A stretch of DNA of 64,000 nucleotides from Dastarcus helophoroides (Eukaryota; Arthropoda; Insecta; Coleoptera; Bothrideridae), in NCBI GenBank assembly GCA_028583605.1, contig CM053331.1, forward strand, positions 2,440,001 through 2,504,000. The letters are read 5' to 3'. This document shows, piece by piece, positions 12,001 through 19,242 of the stretch. A program made the translations under genes and the position numbers. The notes under the pieces were generated by a model. It was not told the origin of the DNA, did not search any database, and saw only the letters and a list, made by a program, of their open reading frames with translations. How positions within the stretch are numbered: the first letter of the stretch is position 1; every line of letters begins with the position of its first letter.

Positions 12001-15000
12001 CACCTTTTTTTCTTCCTCTTTTCTTCTTTCTTACCTTTTTGAGCTTCATCTTCTTCCTCTTTTCTTTTTGCCCTTTTTCCTTTCTTCTATTTTCTTCCTC
12101 TCTTCTTTTTCCTGTTTTCTTCATCTTTGCTTTTTCTTCTCTTCTTCCTCTTCCTTATTTTCGCTTTTTCTTCTTCCTCCTCTTCTCTTCTTCCTCCTCT
12201 TTTTTTTTCCTCTTTCCTTTCTCTCTCGTTTTCCTCTTCCTCCTCTTCTCTTCTTCTTTTTTTCTTTTTCTTCTTTCCTTTCTCTCCTTACCTTCCTCTT
12301 CCTCCTCTTCTCTTCTTCCTTTTTTCTTTTTTTTCTTTCCTTTCTCTCCTTACCTTTCTCTTTCTCCTCTCTTGTTTCTATTTTTTTTGTCTTCTCATCT
12401 TCCCTTCTCCCTTTCTTCCTTCTTCTCTTCTCTGCTTTCTCCCTTCGTCTTTTTGCGCGTTTGTTCTATTCCTCTCTTCTTTTTATCTTTATCTATTTTC
12501 TCTTCTCCATCCTCTGTTTTTTCTGCCCCTTCTTTATCCATTTGCTCTCCTTTTTTCTTCCTCTTTTTTTCCTTACTTTCTTTTTTGAGCTTCATCTTCT
12601 TCTTTTTCCCTTTTTCTTCTCCTTTTTTCCTCCCCTCTTTTTTCTACTTTCTTCATCTTTGCATCTTCTTTTTCTTCTTTTCTCTTCTGCCTCTTCCTTC
12701 TTATCTCTTTCTCCTCTTTCTCTTGTCTTCCCCCTTTCTCTTTTCCTTATTTTCATCATCTTTCTCTTCCTGCATTTTTCTCGTTATTCCTCTGTTTGTT
12801 TTTCTTTTTGTTCGTCTTCCCCAGTTCTCCCCCTTTTCCTCTTCTTTCACTTTCTCTTTTTCCTTTTCTTTTTCCTCTGCTTTCTCCCCGTCTTTTTCTG
12901 TCCTGCTCTTCCTTTTTCTCTTATTTCCTCGATTTTCGATTGCTCTTCTTCTTTCTTATCTTCATTTTAGATCATTTTCGATTGCTCTTCTTTCTTATCT
13001 TCATTTTAGATGATTTTCGATTGCCCTTCTTCTTTCTTATCTTCATTTTAAATGAAGTTCTTTTCTTCTTCTGCTTCATTTTCTTTCTCCCTTTCTGCTC
13101 TTTTTCTTTTTTTTTCTTATTCTCCTTTTTCTCTTCTTCTAATACGAATGTTCTTTCTTTTCTTCCTGATACTTTACTTCTTTTATTGTACTTCCTCATC
13201 TTCCTTTTTTTCTTATTTATTTTTTATCTTTCTCTATTTCCTCTTCTCCTGCTTTTTCTTCTTTCTTCCTTCCGTTTTTTCCACTTTTCCTCTTCTTTTT
13301 TATTTTGGTCCTTTCTCTCCTTTGACTTTTTTCTCTTCTAATTTTCTTTGGTTCCTTCTTTCTCCTCTTCTCCATCTTCTTTCTCCTTTAACTCCTCTTT
13401 TTTTCTTCCTTCTCTTCCTCTTCTTATTTATTCTCCTCTTCTTCATTCTCTCTTGCTCTGCGCTTCCTTGTCTTCCCTTCTCCTTTTTTTCTCTTTGCCT
13501 TTTTTACTTTCTCCTCTTTTCTTTCTCCCCCTTTCTTTTTCATCTCTTTCTTTTTTCTCTTTTTCCTCTTTCTTTTTTCTCTTTTTCCTCTTTCTTTTCT
13601 TCTCTTCTTCCTCTTCCTTTTTTTCTCTTCTTCCTCTTCCTTTTCTTCTCTTCTTCCTCTTCCTTTTATTCTCTTCTTCCTCTTCCTTTTTTACTCTTCT
13701 TCCTCTTCCTTCTTTTTTCTTTTCCTCTTTCTTTTTTTCTCTTCTTCCTCTTCCTTCTTTTCTCTTCTTCCTCTTTCTTCTTTTCTCTTTTCCTCTTCCT
13801 CTTCTCTTCCTCCTCTTCTCTTCTTCCTCCTTTTTTCTTGTTTCTTTTCCCTTTCTCTTCTCGTCTTCTTCTTACTCCTCTTCTCTTCTTCTTTCATTCC
13901 TTTTTTTTTCTTACTCTTCTCGTATCCCTCTTTCTCCTCTCTTGTCCCTCTTTTCTTTGTTTTCTCATTTTCATCTTCTTTCACCTTTTTGCTGTTAATA
14001 AATTTATCTCTCTGTCCCTTTGTCCTTTACAACTGAAATTTTGGTGTCTTTTGCAACTGAAACTTTGGTCAGTGCGACTTATATTTTCCGCCAGCGAATT
14101 ACCCTATCTAGATTTTTTATTTTCAGGAAGAGGAGAATTCGGTGATGTGATGTTGGGGAAAATCTCCAAAAACGCGCTATCTTCGGGCGAGAAAAGGAAT
14201 TCCACAAACAGCGAAGATAAAGAGCTACCGGTGCTCGTCAAAATTTTAACCCAAAACAAAGACGAAAACTGTTTGGCGGAATTCAAACGGGAAATCGACA
14301 TGTTTTCGAAGTTGTCCCATGAAAACATCACGAAACTTCACGGACTTTGTAGGGAGTGCGACCCCCATTACATGGTGCTGGAACACACAGATTGGGTGAG
14401 TGACCTATTGTACAGTAACTCGGTTTTTTTATATTTAAAACTAGACAGTTTTTTTTATATTTAATGCACGATAGTTTAATTTAAAACTAGACAGTGTATC
14501 CTGCTGATTGGCATTTTTTTCGCCAGTTGCTTCTTGCAGAGGTTTTAAATTTTCAGTTTTTTTTTTGTTAAGGAATGGCAATCTTTTCTAGATTGCCCCA
14601 AGCAGCGATTGCGTTAGATTTTAGTTTGTAAAAGATTTAGTTTAGAGAATATTGCCATTCCTTAACAAAAAAAATAGGTAACTGAAAATTTAGGCGTCTG
14701 TAAGAAGCAACTGGCGAAGAAAATGCCAATCAGCAGGAATGGCATTAACGAAACTTCGCAAAGACGATAAAGAGAATATACAGTTTATATTTAAAACTAG
14801 ACAGTTAATTTCTATTTAAAGCACGACAGCTGTTTTTATATTTAAAACGCCACAATTTTTTATAAACACGACAAATTGTTGGTTTCTAGGGTGACCTGAA
14901 GCAGTTCCTGGTGGCGACACAGAAGGGCACACCGCCGCCGTTGACGTCGGTGCAATGCGTCACCATAATCCATCAATTGGCGCAAGGTATGGAGTGTATG

Positions 15001-15526
15001 TCTTCCGCTCGTATGGTGCATCGGGATTTGGCGGCCCGAAATTGTCTAGTCACGTCCACGTTGGTGGCCAAAGTCGGTATGCCGAGGCTTACCAGGGATC
15101 CTTACAGTCAGGAGTACTGCAAGCATGTTAATCAGATTATTCCGCTTCGGTGGTTGCCCTACGAGGCTGTCTACGAAGATGAGTATTCCACCAAGAGCGA
15201 TATCTATTCGTTCGGGGTGCTTATTTTGGAGGTTTTCAACCAGGGCGAACTGCCGTTCCCCAAGATTAATGATAATACGTTCTTGGGGAAACTGAAGGAG
15301 AAGAAGCTGGAGTGGAAGGCTCATCCGAGCACTCCAGAGGGTTTGCAAAACCTGCAGGTAACGTTAAAATTAGTAAACATAAAGTTATTACTCATTATAA
15401 TCATTATTTTATACAGTTTAAACTAAATTGAATTTTTAGGGCCTTTGCTGGGATATCAACCCGCAGAACCGGCCGTCGTTTCCCGAGGTGGTCAAAACGG
15501 TCTCCGAGACCCTCAAGTCGATGTAA
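2928..15526 (+). CDS. otk: off-track / PTK7-like receptor pseudokinase (5'-partial gene, 9 exons)
   Basis: Exons are 2928-3072, 6942-7253, 7716-7985, 8409-8684, 8740-8868, 8920-9147, 14127-14395, 14890-15357 and 15440-15526. All junctions are GT/AG and every phase joins, giving 727 residues with no stop before the terminal TAA. Domains in order: the end of one Ig domain (about 1-50), three Ig domains (about 50-334), a transmembrane helix (about 342-364) followed by a basic stop-transfer stretch, a Ser/Lys-rich juxtamembrane linker (379-453) and a kinase-like domain (about 448-725). The kinase-like domain has a GRGEFGDV loop, the VLVK lysine at 492 and an HRDLAARN loop at 587-594, but VGM (605-607) replaces DFG. 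PHYMVLEH followed by GDLKQFL and PLRWLPYEA are strongly PTK7/otk-like. Members of this family act in the plasma membrane as Wnt/PCP and semaphorin-plexin co-receptors and are regarded as catalytically dead. Upstream Ig exons and the signal peptide lie left of the window. Confidence 0.93.
3320..3352 (+). repeat. (GGT)n microsatellite
   Basis: A short run of GGT triplets, about eight uninterrupted, inside the otk intron. It is flanked by near-copies of GTCGTTTTGGTC and TTTTGGTGGTCC that look like degenerate extensions of the same repeat. Confidence 0.85.
3343..3462 (+). repeat. Dispersed foldback repeat family B, copy 1
   Basis: Shares TCGAAACGCGTTAGAG and TTCTTGGTTTCAGGGG..TTTGTATTTCAA with copies at 8151-8281, 48875-48967 and 53550-53650. 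This is probably a degenerate non-autonomous mobile element. No target duplication could be recognised. Confidence 0.6.
4120..6868 (+). repeat. Polypyrimidine tract (TTCTTCCTCTT-type), otk intron
   Basis: About 2.7 kb of nearly uninterrupted C/T on the + strand, made of irregular TTCTTCCTCTT and CTTTGTCTTCTTTCTCTTC blocks. It ends about 73 bp upstream of the 3' splice site at 6941/6942, in effect an enormously expanded polypyrimidine tract. The apparent Phe/Leu/Ser-only reading frames (one of 787 codons) are simple-sequence artefacts. Confidence 0.95.
6942..7253 (+). CDS. otk: otk exon: complete Ig domain
   Basis: A single exon for one Ig domain, phase 1 at both ends, as is usual for Ig-encoding exons. 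It carries the first cysteine in VLTCSYDS, the core tryptophan in VVKWRKDGK and the second cysteine in DRGEYVCEVY. It begins after ATTCGTAG and ends at a GTAAGC donor. The reading frame remains open into the intron for about 50 codons, but the splice signal and Ig-domain end make 7253 the natural boundary. Confidence 0.92.
7325..7645. mobile_element. Foldback MITE family A, copy 1 (otk intron)
   Basis: A long imperfect inverted repeat. The left arm carries GTTACTCCTTCCATAATTCT, AATTGGGAATC and AGCGATTGCGTTGGATTTTT, and their reverse complements recur in order up to GATC at 7598. The shared right tail AACTTCGCAAAG lies near 7624. Copy 2 at 14500-14775 shares the core GATTGCCCCA(A)GCAGCGATTGCGTT and the tail, so this is a mobile, non-autonomous element rather than a local palindrome. 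No transposase is encoded. Confidence 0.8.
7716..7985 (+). CDS. otk: otk exon: complete Ig domain
   Basis: Phase 1-1 exon for an Ig I-set domain, with AKLHCKAQGTPPPLIRWEKD (first Cys and core Trp) and ADKGKYNCIASNSQG (second Cys). The acceptor follows TTTTTTAG and the donor is GTAAG. This is the second of the three intact Ig domains in the window. Confidence 0.93.
7986..8408 (+). other. otk intron with family B foldback
   Basis: A 423-bp intron, largely occupied by a family B foldback copy at 8151-8281. The rest is AT-rich, with no recognised signal other than the splice sites. Confidence 0.6.
8151..8281. mobile_element. Foldback repeat family B, copy 2
   Basis: The left arm TTGATACACAAATCTTGT and the right arm ACAAGATTTGTATATCAA are near-perfect reverse complements. 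The centre holds GTCGAAACGCGTTAGAG, shared with copy 1 at 3343-3462. The structure is that of a short MITE or foldback element. Confidence 0.65.
8409..8684 (+). CDS. otk: otk exon: membrane-proximal Ig domain
   Basis: Phase 1-1 exon for the last Ig domain, with VLIECIVEGFPKPTIHWDKN (Cys, Trp) and DENKYGCTAGSSAG (second Cys). The acceptor follows TTGCAG and the donor is GTAAGT. The membrane-spanning exon follows after a very short 55-bp intron. Confidence 0.93.
8740..8868 (+). CDS. otk: otk exon: transmembrane segment
   Basis: Encodes the stalk and the single transmembrane helix AYIILVVGLMVW, followed by the basic cytosolic anchor CRYRRKSRK. It is phase 1-1, with acceptor TTCTAG and donor GTAGTG, bounded by two short introns of 55 and 51 bp. 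Confidence 0.93.
8920..9147 (+). CDS. otk: otk exon: cytoplasmic juxtamembrane linker
   Basis: A phase 1-1 exon of about 76 residues rich in Ser, Lys, Asp and Gly. It ends in LALSRTNLKDLKLIG, which leads into the Gly-rich loop of the kinase-like domain in the next exon. The linker is probably disordered and is the only stretch between membrane and pseudokinase. The next exon is 5 kb away across a repeat-filled intron. Confidence 0.9.
9402..9600 (+). repeat. 31-bp tandem repeat
   Basis: About six to seven copies of a unit containing TTGACTCTTTCTCGAA followed by TTTCAACTTAAA. The GACTC positions are near 9441, 9472, 9503, 9534 and 9565. The array grades into degenerate TTCGACTTTTT-like sequence up to about 10330. 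Confidence 0.85.
9600..10330 (+). other. Degenerate AT-rich intron sequence
   Basis: Diverged remnants of TTTCGACTTTTTTCAAAAT-like words, the same word family seen at 37.9-39.8, 54.8-58 and 61.9-63.5 kb. No exon was seen. The single-frame ORF here has the biased Phe/Leu/Ser composition expected of such sequence. Confidence 0.6.
10415..10870 (+). repeat. ~170-bp tandem triplication within the pyrimidine tract
   Basis: Three copies of a block that runs from CTTTATCTATTTGGTC through TCTAATGTTAATTTTC to TTATTCCGC. Copy spacing is about 164 and 173 bp. A locally duplicated segment stands out from the otherwise irregular C/T sequence. Confidence 0.8.
12930..13052 (+). repeat. ~40-bp tandem triplication
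   Basis: Three copies of GATTTTCGATTGCTCTTC followed by TTTCTTATCTTCATTTTA, near 12931, 12973 and 13012, inside the pyrimidine tract. Confidence 0.85.
14127..14395 (+). CDS. otk: otk exon: N-lobe of the pseudokinase domain
   Basis: Begins in phase 1 after TTTTCAG and ends in phase 0 at GTGAGTG. It encodes the Gly-rich loop GRGEFGDVML, the beta-3 lysine in LVKIL, the C-helix glutamate in FKREIDMFSKLSHENI, and PHYMVLEH at the hinge. These invariant N-lobe positions are kept, so any loss of catalysis must come from the C-lobe. The frame remains open into the upstream pyrimidine tract, but the AG at 14125-14126 and the family alignment fix the start. Confidence 0.93.
14500..14775. mobile_element. 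Foldback MITE family A, copy 2 (otk intron)
   Basis: The terminal arms CCTGCTGATTGGCATTTT and AAAATGCCAATCAGCAGG (ending at 14737) are perfect reverse complements. Internal arms (CGCCAGTTGCTTCTT and AAGAAGCAACTGGCG; TTAAGGAATGGCAAT and ATTGCCATTCCTTAA) extend the palindrome. The core GCAGCGATTGCGTTAGATTTT and the right tail AACTTCGCAAAGACGAT match copy 1. Confidence 0.82.
14890..15357 (+). CDS. otk: otk exon: C-lobe of the pseudokinase domain
   Basis: A phase 0-0 exon of 156 codons starting GDLKQFL. It holds the catalytic-loop motif HRDLAARNC, then KVGMPRL where an active kinase would have DFG, then LRWLPYEAV in place of the canonical PE/APE context, and KSDIYSFGVLILEVF. Loss of the metal-binding Asp of DFG is the clearest pseudokinase mark. 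Vertebrate PTK7 has a similar change. The frame runs open past the donor into the 82-bp intron, but GTAACG at 15358 and the downstream exon support splicing. Confidence 0.94.
15440..15526 (+). CDS. otk: otk terminal coding exon
   Basis: Starts after TTTTTAG in phase 0. It encodes GLCWDINPQNRPSFPEVV, the conserved last helix of tyrosine-kinase-like domains with its CW..P..RPSF signature, and ends SETLKSM before TAA. The protein ends almost immediately after the pseudokinase fold, with no long C-terminal tail. Confidence 0.94.
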   Translation, partial: GLCWDINPQNRPSFPEVVKTVSETLKSM

Positions 15527-15756
15527 ATAAATATTGATAGTGATCATTGAATTTAAACCAAAAGTTGAAGCGAATTAACTTTTTTTTACTATTATAATGT
15601 AATCGTAAGCTTCCACATTGAATGTAAAATATTCGCCTTATGCATTGTTAAGATTTGATAATTTAGGTTAAACGATATAGGTTTTGATATTGTTCAGAGA
15701 GTACTACGAAGTGTTTATAAAACGATCTCATAAGAGTTAGGGAAAAATGGAGAGAA

Positions 15757-15762
15757 AATAAA
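15757..15762 (+). promoter_or_regulatory. Candidate otk polyadenylation signal (proximal)
   Basis: Canonical AATAAA about 230 bp after the stop codon, in GAAAATAAACTTGTAC, followed by a T-rich stretch. Alternatives are at 16194 and 16463. Confidence 0.45.
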
Positions 15763-16462
15763 CTTGTACATATCATTTTATTTTTTAGTTTGTAGGCGTG
15801 CATGTGTATAAATCATATCATTAGCGTAACTAATTTATTCGAGTTTGTATATTCCAGTTTTTAAGCCACGATCCACTGCCAAATACTTTCCGCGTAATTT
15901 CACAATTAGACTGGTTTTATAAAACGTCAGTAACACGCGCTCAAACTCTTTTACGAAATTTTTATATTCTTCGAGCGTTTTTAAATTTTTATATTCTGAA
16001 TTTGTACAGAGAAAATTTTTATAACATTTTAAGAACTTGTTTAATTTTTATAACATTTTAAGAACTCGTGATATATTACATTGTATTTAGTCGGCTTTGC
16101 AAAATTAGATTAGATACTAAATGAATTGTATTTAATTGAAGTGAGATTGAACTTTATTTAAAGTTGACTAGAATTTAGAAGTCTTCGGTAGGCAATAAAA
16201 TTTATAATTCAAATGATTTTTATAAAATTGTTCCCTTGGAATATAAAGCGTACTTAATTGACTTCTTAGGTGCATAAATTGCATGAAGTTGTGCTTAGAT
16301 GTAATTTTAATATATTACTGATTAGAATAAGCCCCTTGAATGTATTATATATTTAACATGTCCAGATAATATTTAGCCATGTAGCTTTTTATAATGATTT
16401 TTATACTATAATGTCCATTTTTATATTTATGCATATTCATCTATTGTGATATGTATTCTAAA

Positions 16463-16468
16463 AATAAA
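16463..16468 (+). promoter_or_regulatory. Candidate otk polyadenylation signal (distal)
   Basis: AATAAA in CTAAAAATAAATAG, about 940 bp past the stop and the last hexamer before the satellite begins. Confidence 0.35.
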
Positions 16469-16507
16469 TAGTATACAACTATTGGTCTTATTTTCTTTAA
16501 TGTAGTA

Positions 16508-19242
16508 AATTTTAAGAATTCCTAATTTTAAGGCAAATTCTTGAAAATAAAATCGATATTTTTAGAAAAAGACGAATTTTTCAAAAAGTCGAAAATACAA
16601 AATTTCGAAATTTGCGGCTAAAATAAACATTTTTCTGATTATGCTTCATGCAATTTGTTCAAAATGTTAAGAATTCGTAATTTCAAGTCAAATTCTTGAA
16701 AGGAAATTGTAATCTTTAGAAAAAAGCGAATTTTTCAAAAAGTCGAAAATACAAAATTTCGAAATTTGCGACTAAAATAAAAATTTTCCTAAATTCGTTT
16801 TATACAATTTGCTCAAAACTTCAAGAATTCGTAATTTTAAGTTAAATTTTTGAAAATAAAGTCGATATTTTTAGAAAAAGGCGAATTTTCCAAAAAGTCG
16901 AAAATACAAAACTTCGAAGTTTGCGGCTGAAATAAAAGTTTTCCTGATTATGTTTCATGAAATGTATTCAAAATGTTAAGAGTTCGTAATTCTATGTCAA
17001 ATTCTTGAAAAGAAAATCGATATTTTTAGAAAAAGACAAATTTTTCAAAAAGTCGAAAATACAAATTTTCGAAATTTGCGGCTTAAATAAAAATTTTCCT
17101 GAATTTGTTTTATGCAGTTTGTCAAAAATTTCAAGAATTCGTTATTTTAAGTCAAACTTTTGGAAAAAAAATCGATATTTTTAGAAAAAGACGAATTTTT
17201 TAAAAAGTCGAAAACACAAAATTTCGAAGTTTGCGGCTGAAATAAAAGTTTTCCTGATTATGTTTCATGAAGTATATTCAAAATGTTAAGAATTCGTAAT
17301 TCTATGTCAAATTCTTGAAAAGAAAATCGAATTTTTAGGAAAAAGACGAAATTTTTTCAAAAGTCGAAAATACAAAATTTCGAAATTTTGCGGCTAAAAT
17401 AAAAGTTTTCTGATTATGCTTTCATGACAAGTTTGTATTAAAATGTTAAGAATTCGTAATTTTAAGTCAAATTCTTGAAAGGAAATTGTAATTTTTAGAA
17501 AAAAGCGAATTTTTCAAAAAGTCGGAAATACAAAATTTCGAAGTTTGCGCCTAAAATAAAAATTTTCCTGAATTAGTTTTATGCAATTTGTTCAAAATTT
17601 GTAAGAATTCCGTAATTTTTAAGTCAAATTCTTGAAAGAAATGTAATATTTTTAGAAAAAGCGAATTTTTCAAAAGTCGAAAATACAAAATTCGAATTTG
17701 CGGCTAAAATAAAATTTCTTGATTCGTCTTATTGCAATTGTTCAAAATTTTAAGAATTCGTAATTTTTAAGTTAAATTCTTGAAAAGCAAATCGTATTTT
17801 TAGAAAAAGACGAATTTTTCAAAAAGTCGAAAATACAAAATTTCGAATTTTGCGGCTAAAATAAAAATTTTCCTGGATTCGTTTTATGCAATTTGTTCAA
17901 AATTTTAAGAATTCGTAATTTTAAGTCAAATTCTTGAAAAGAAAATCGATATTTTTAGAAAAAGACGAATTTTTCAAAAAGTCGAAAATACAAAATTTCG
18001 AATTTTGCGGCTAAAATAAAAATTTTCCTGAATTTGTTTTATGCAATTTGTTCAAAATTTTAAGAATTCGTAATTTTAAGCCAAATTTTTCAAAAGATAA
18101 TCGATATTTTTAGAAAAAGACGAATTTTTCAAAAAGTCAAAAATACAAAATTTCGAAGTTTGCTGCTAAAATAAAAATTTTCTCCGCTTCATTTTATGCA
18201 ATTTGCTTAAAATTTTAATAATTCGTAATTTTAAGTCAAATTCATGAAAAGAAAATCGATATTTTTAGAAAAAGACGAATTTTTCAAAAAGTCGAAAATA
18301 CAAAATTTCGAAGTTTGAGGCTAAAATAAAAATTTTCTTGATTATGTTTCATGAAATCGTATTCAAAATTTTAAGAATTCGTAATTTTAAGTCAAATTCT
18401 TGAAAAAAAAATCGATATTTTTAGAAAAAGACGAATTTTTTAAAAAGTCGAAAATACAAAATTTCGAATTTTGCGGCCAAAATGAAAATTTTTCTAAATT
18501 TGTTTTATGCAATTTGTTCAAAATTTTAATAATTCGTAATTTCAAGTTAAATTCTTGAAAAGAAAAGGGATATTTTTAAAAAAAGGCGAATTTTTCAAAA
18601 AGTCGAAAATACAAAATTTCGAAGTTTGGGGCTAAAATAAAAATTTTCCTGATTATGTGTTATGCAATTTGTTCAAAATGTTAAGAATTCGTAATTCTAG
18701 GTCAAATTCTTGAAAAGAAAATCGATATTTTTAGAAAAAGACGAATTTTTCAAAAAGTCGAAAATACAAAATTTCGAAGTTTGCGGCTAAAATAAAAATT
18801 TCCTTAATTCGGTTTATGCAATTTGTTCAAAATTTCAAGAATTCGTAATTTTAAGTCAAATTCGTGAAAAGAAAATCGATATTTTTAGAAAAAGACGAAT
18901 TTTTCAAAAAGTCGAAAATACAAAATTTCGAAGTTTGCGGCTAAAATAAAAAAATTTCTGATTCCTTTTAGTGCAATTTGTTCAAAATTTTAATCAATTC
19001 GTAATTTTAAGTCAAATTCTTGAAAGGAAATATCGATATTTTTAGAAAAAGACGAAATTTTTCAAAAAGTCGAAAATACAAAATTTCGAAGTTTGCGGCT
19101 AAAATAAAAATTTTCCTGAATTCGTTTTATGCAGTTTGTTGAAAATTTTAAGAATTCGTAATTTTAAGTCAAATTCTTGAAAACAAAATCGATATTTTTA
19201 GAAAAAGACGAATTTTTCAAAAAGTCGAAAATACAAAATTTC
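16508..19242 (+). repeat. 155-bp satellite, left (direct) arm
   Basis: About 17-18 tandem copies of a unit containing AGAAAAAGACGAATTTTTC, AAAAAGTCGAAAATACAAAA, TTTGCGGCTAAAATAAAAAT and GAATTCGTAATTTTAAGTC. The GAAAATACA positions 16591, 16745, 16900, 17055 and 17210 give a 154-155 bp period. At 19242/19243 the array reverses orientation. Copies at about 17330-17770 carry many single-base indels. Confidence 0.95.

Larger units (their letters stand above)
10330..13992 (+). repeat. Polypyrimidine tract in the large otk intron
   Basis: About 3.7 kb of C/T-rich sense-strand sequence made of CTTCTTCCTCTT-like units. It includes a ~170-bp tandem triplication at 10415-10870 (TTTGGTCTTC near 10426, 10590 and 10763) and a ~40-bp triplication at 12930-13052. 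It ends about 134 bp before the acceptor of the first pseudokinase exon. The Phe/Ser/Leu ORFs in it are artefacts. Confidence 0.95.
15527..16500 (+). other. otk 3' UTR and flank
   Basis: AT-rich, repeat-free sequence directly downstream of the stop. AATAAA hexamers lie at 15757-15762, 16194-16199 and 16463-16468. Any of these could direct cleavage, so the UTR may be 0.25-0.95 kb long. The 155-bp satellite begins just after the last one. Confidence 0.6.

Noticed and set aside
13052..14464. 470-codon ORF continuing from the pyrimidine tract into the pseudokinase N-lobe as a single exon
   Set aside because: A clean acceptor (TTTTCAG) precedes GRGEFGDV and the upstream exon ends in matching phase. 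The extension is simple-sequence read-through.
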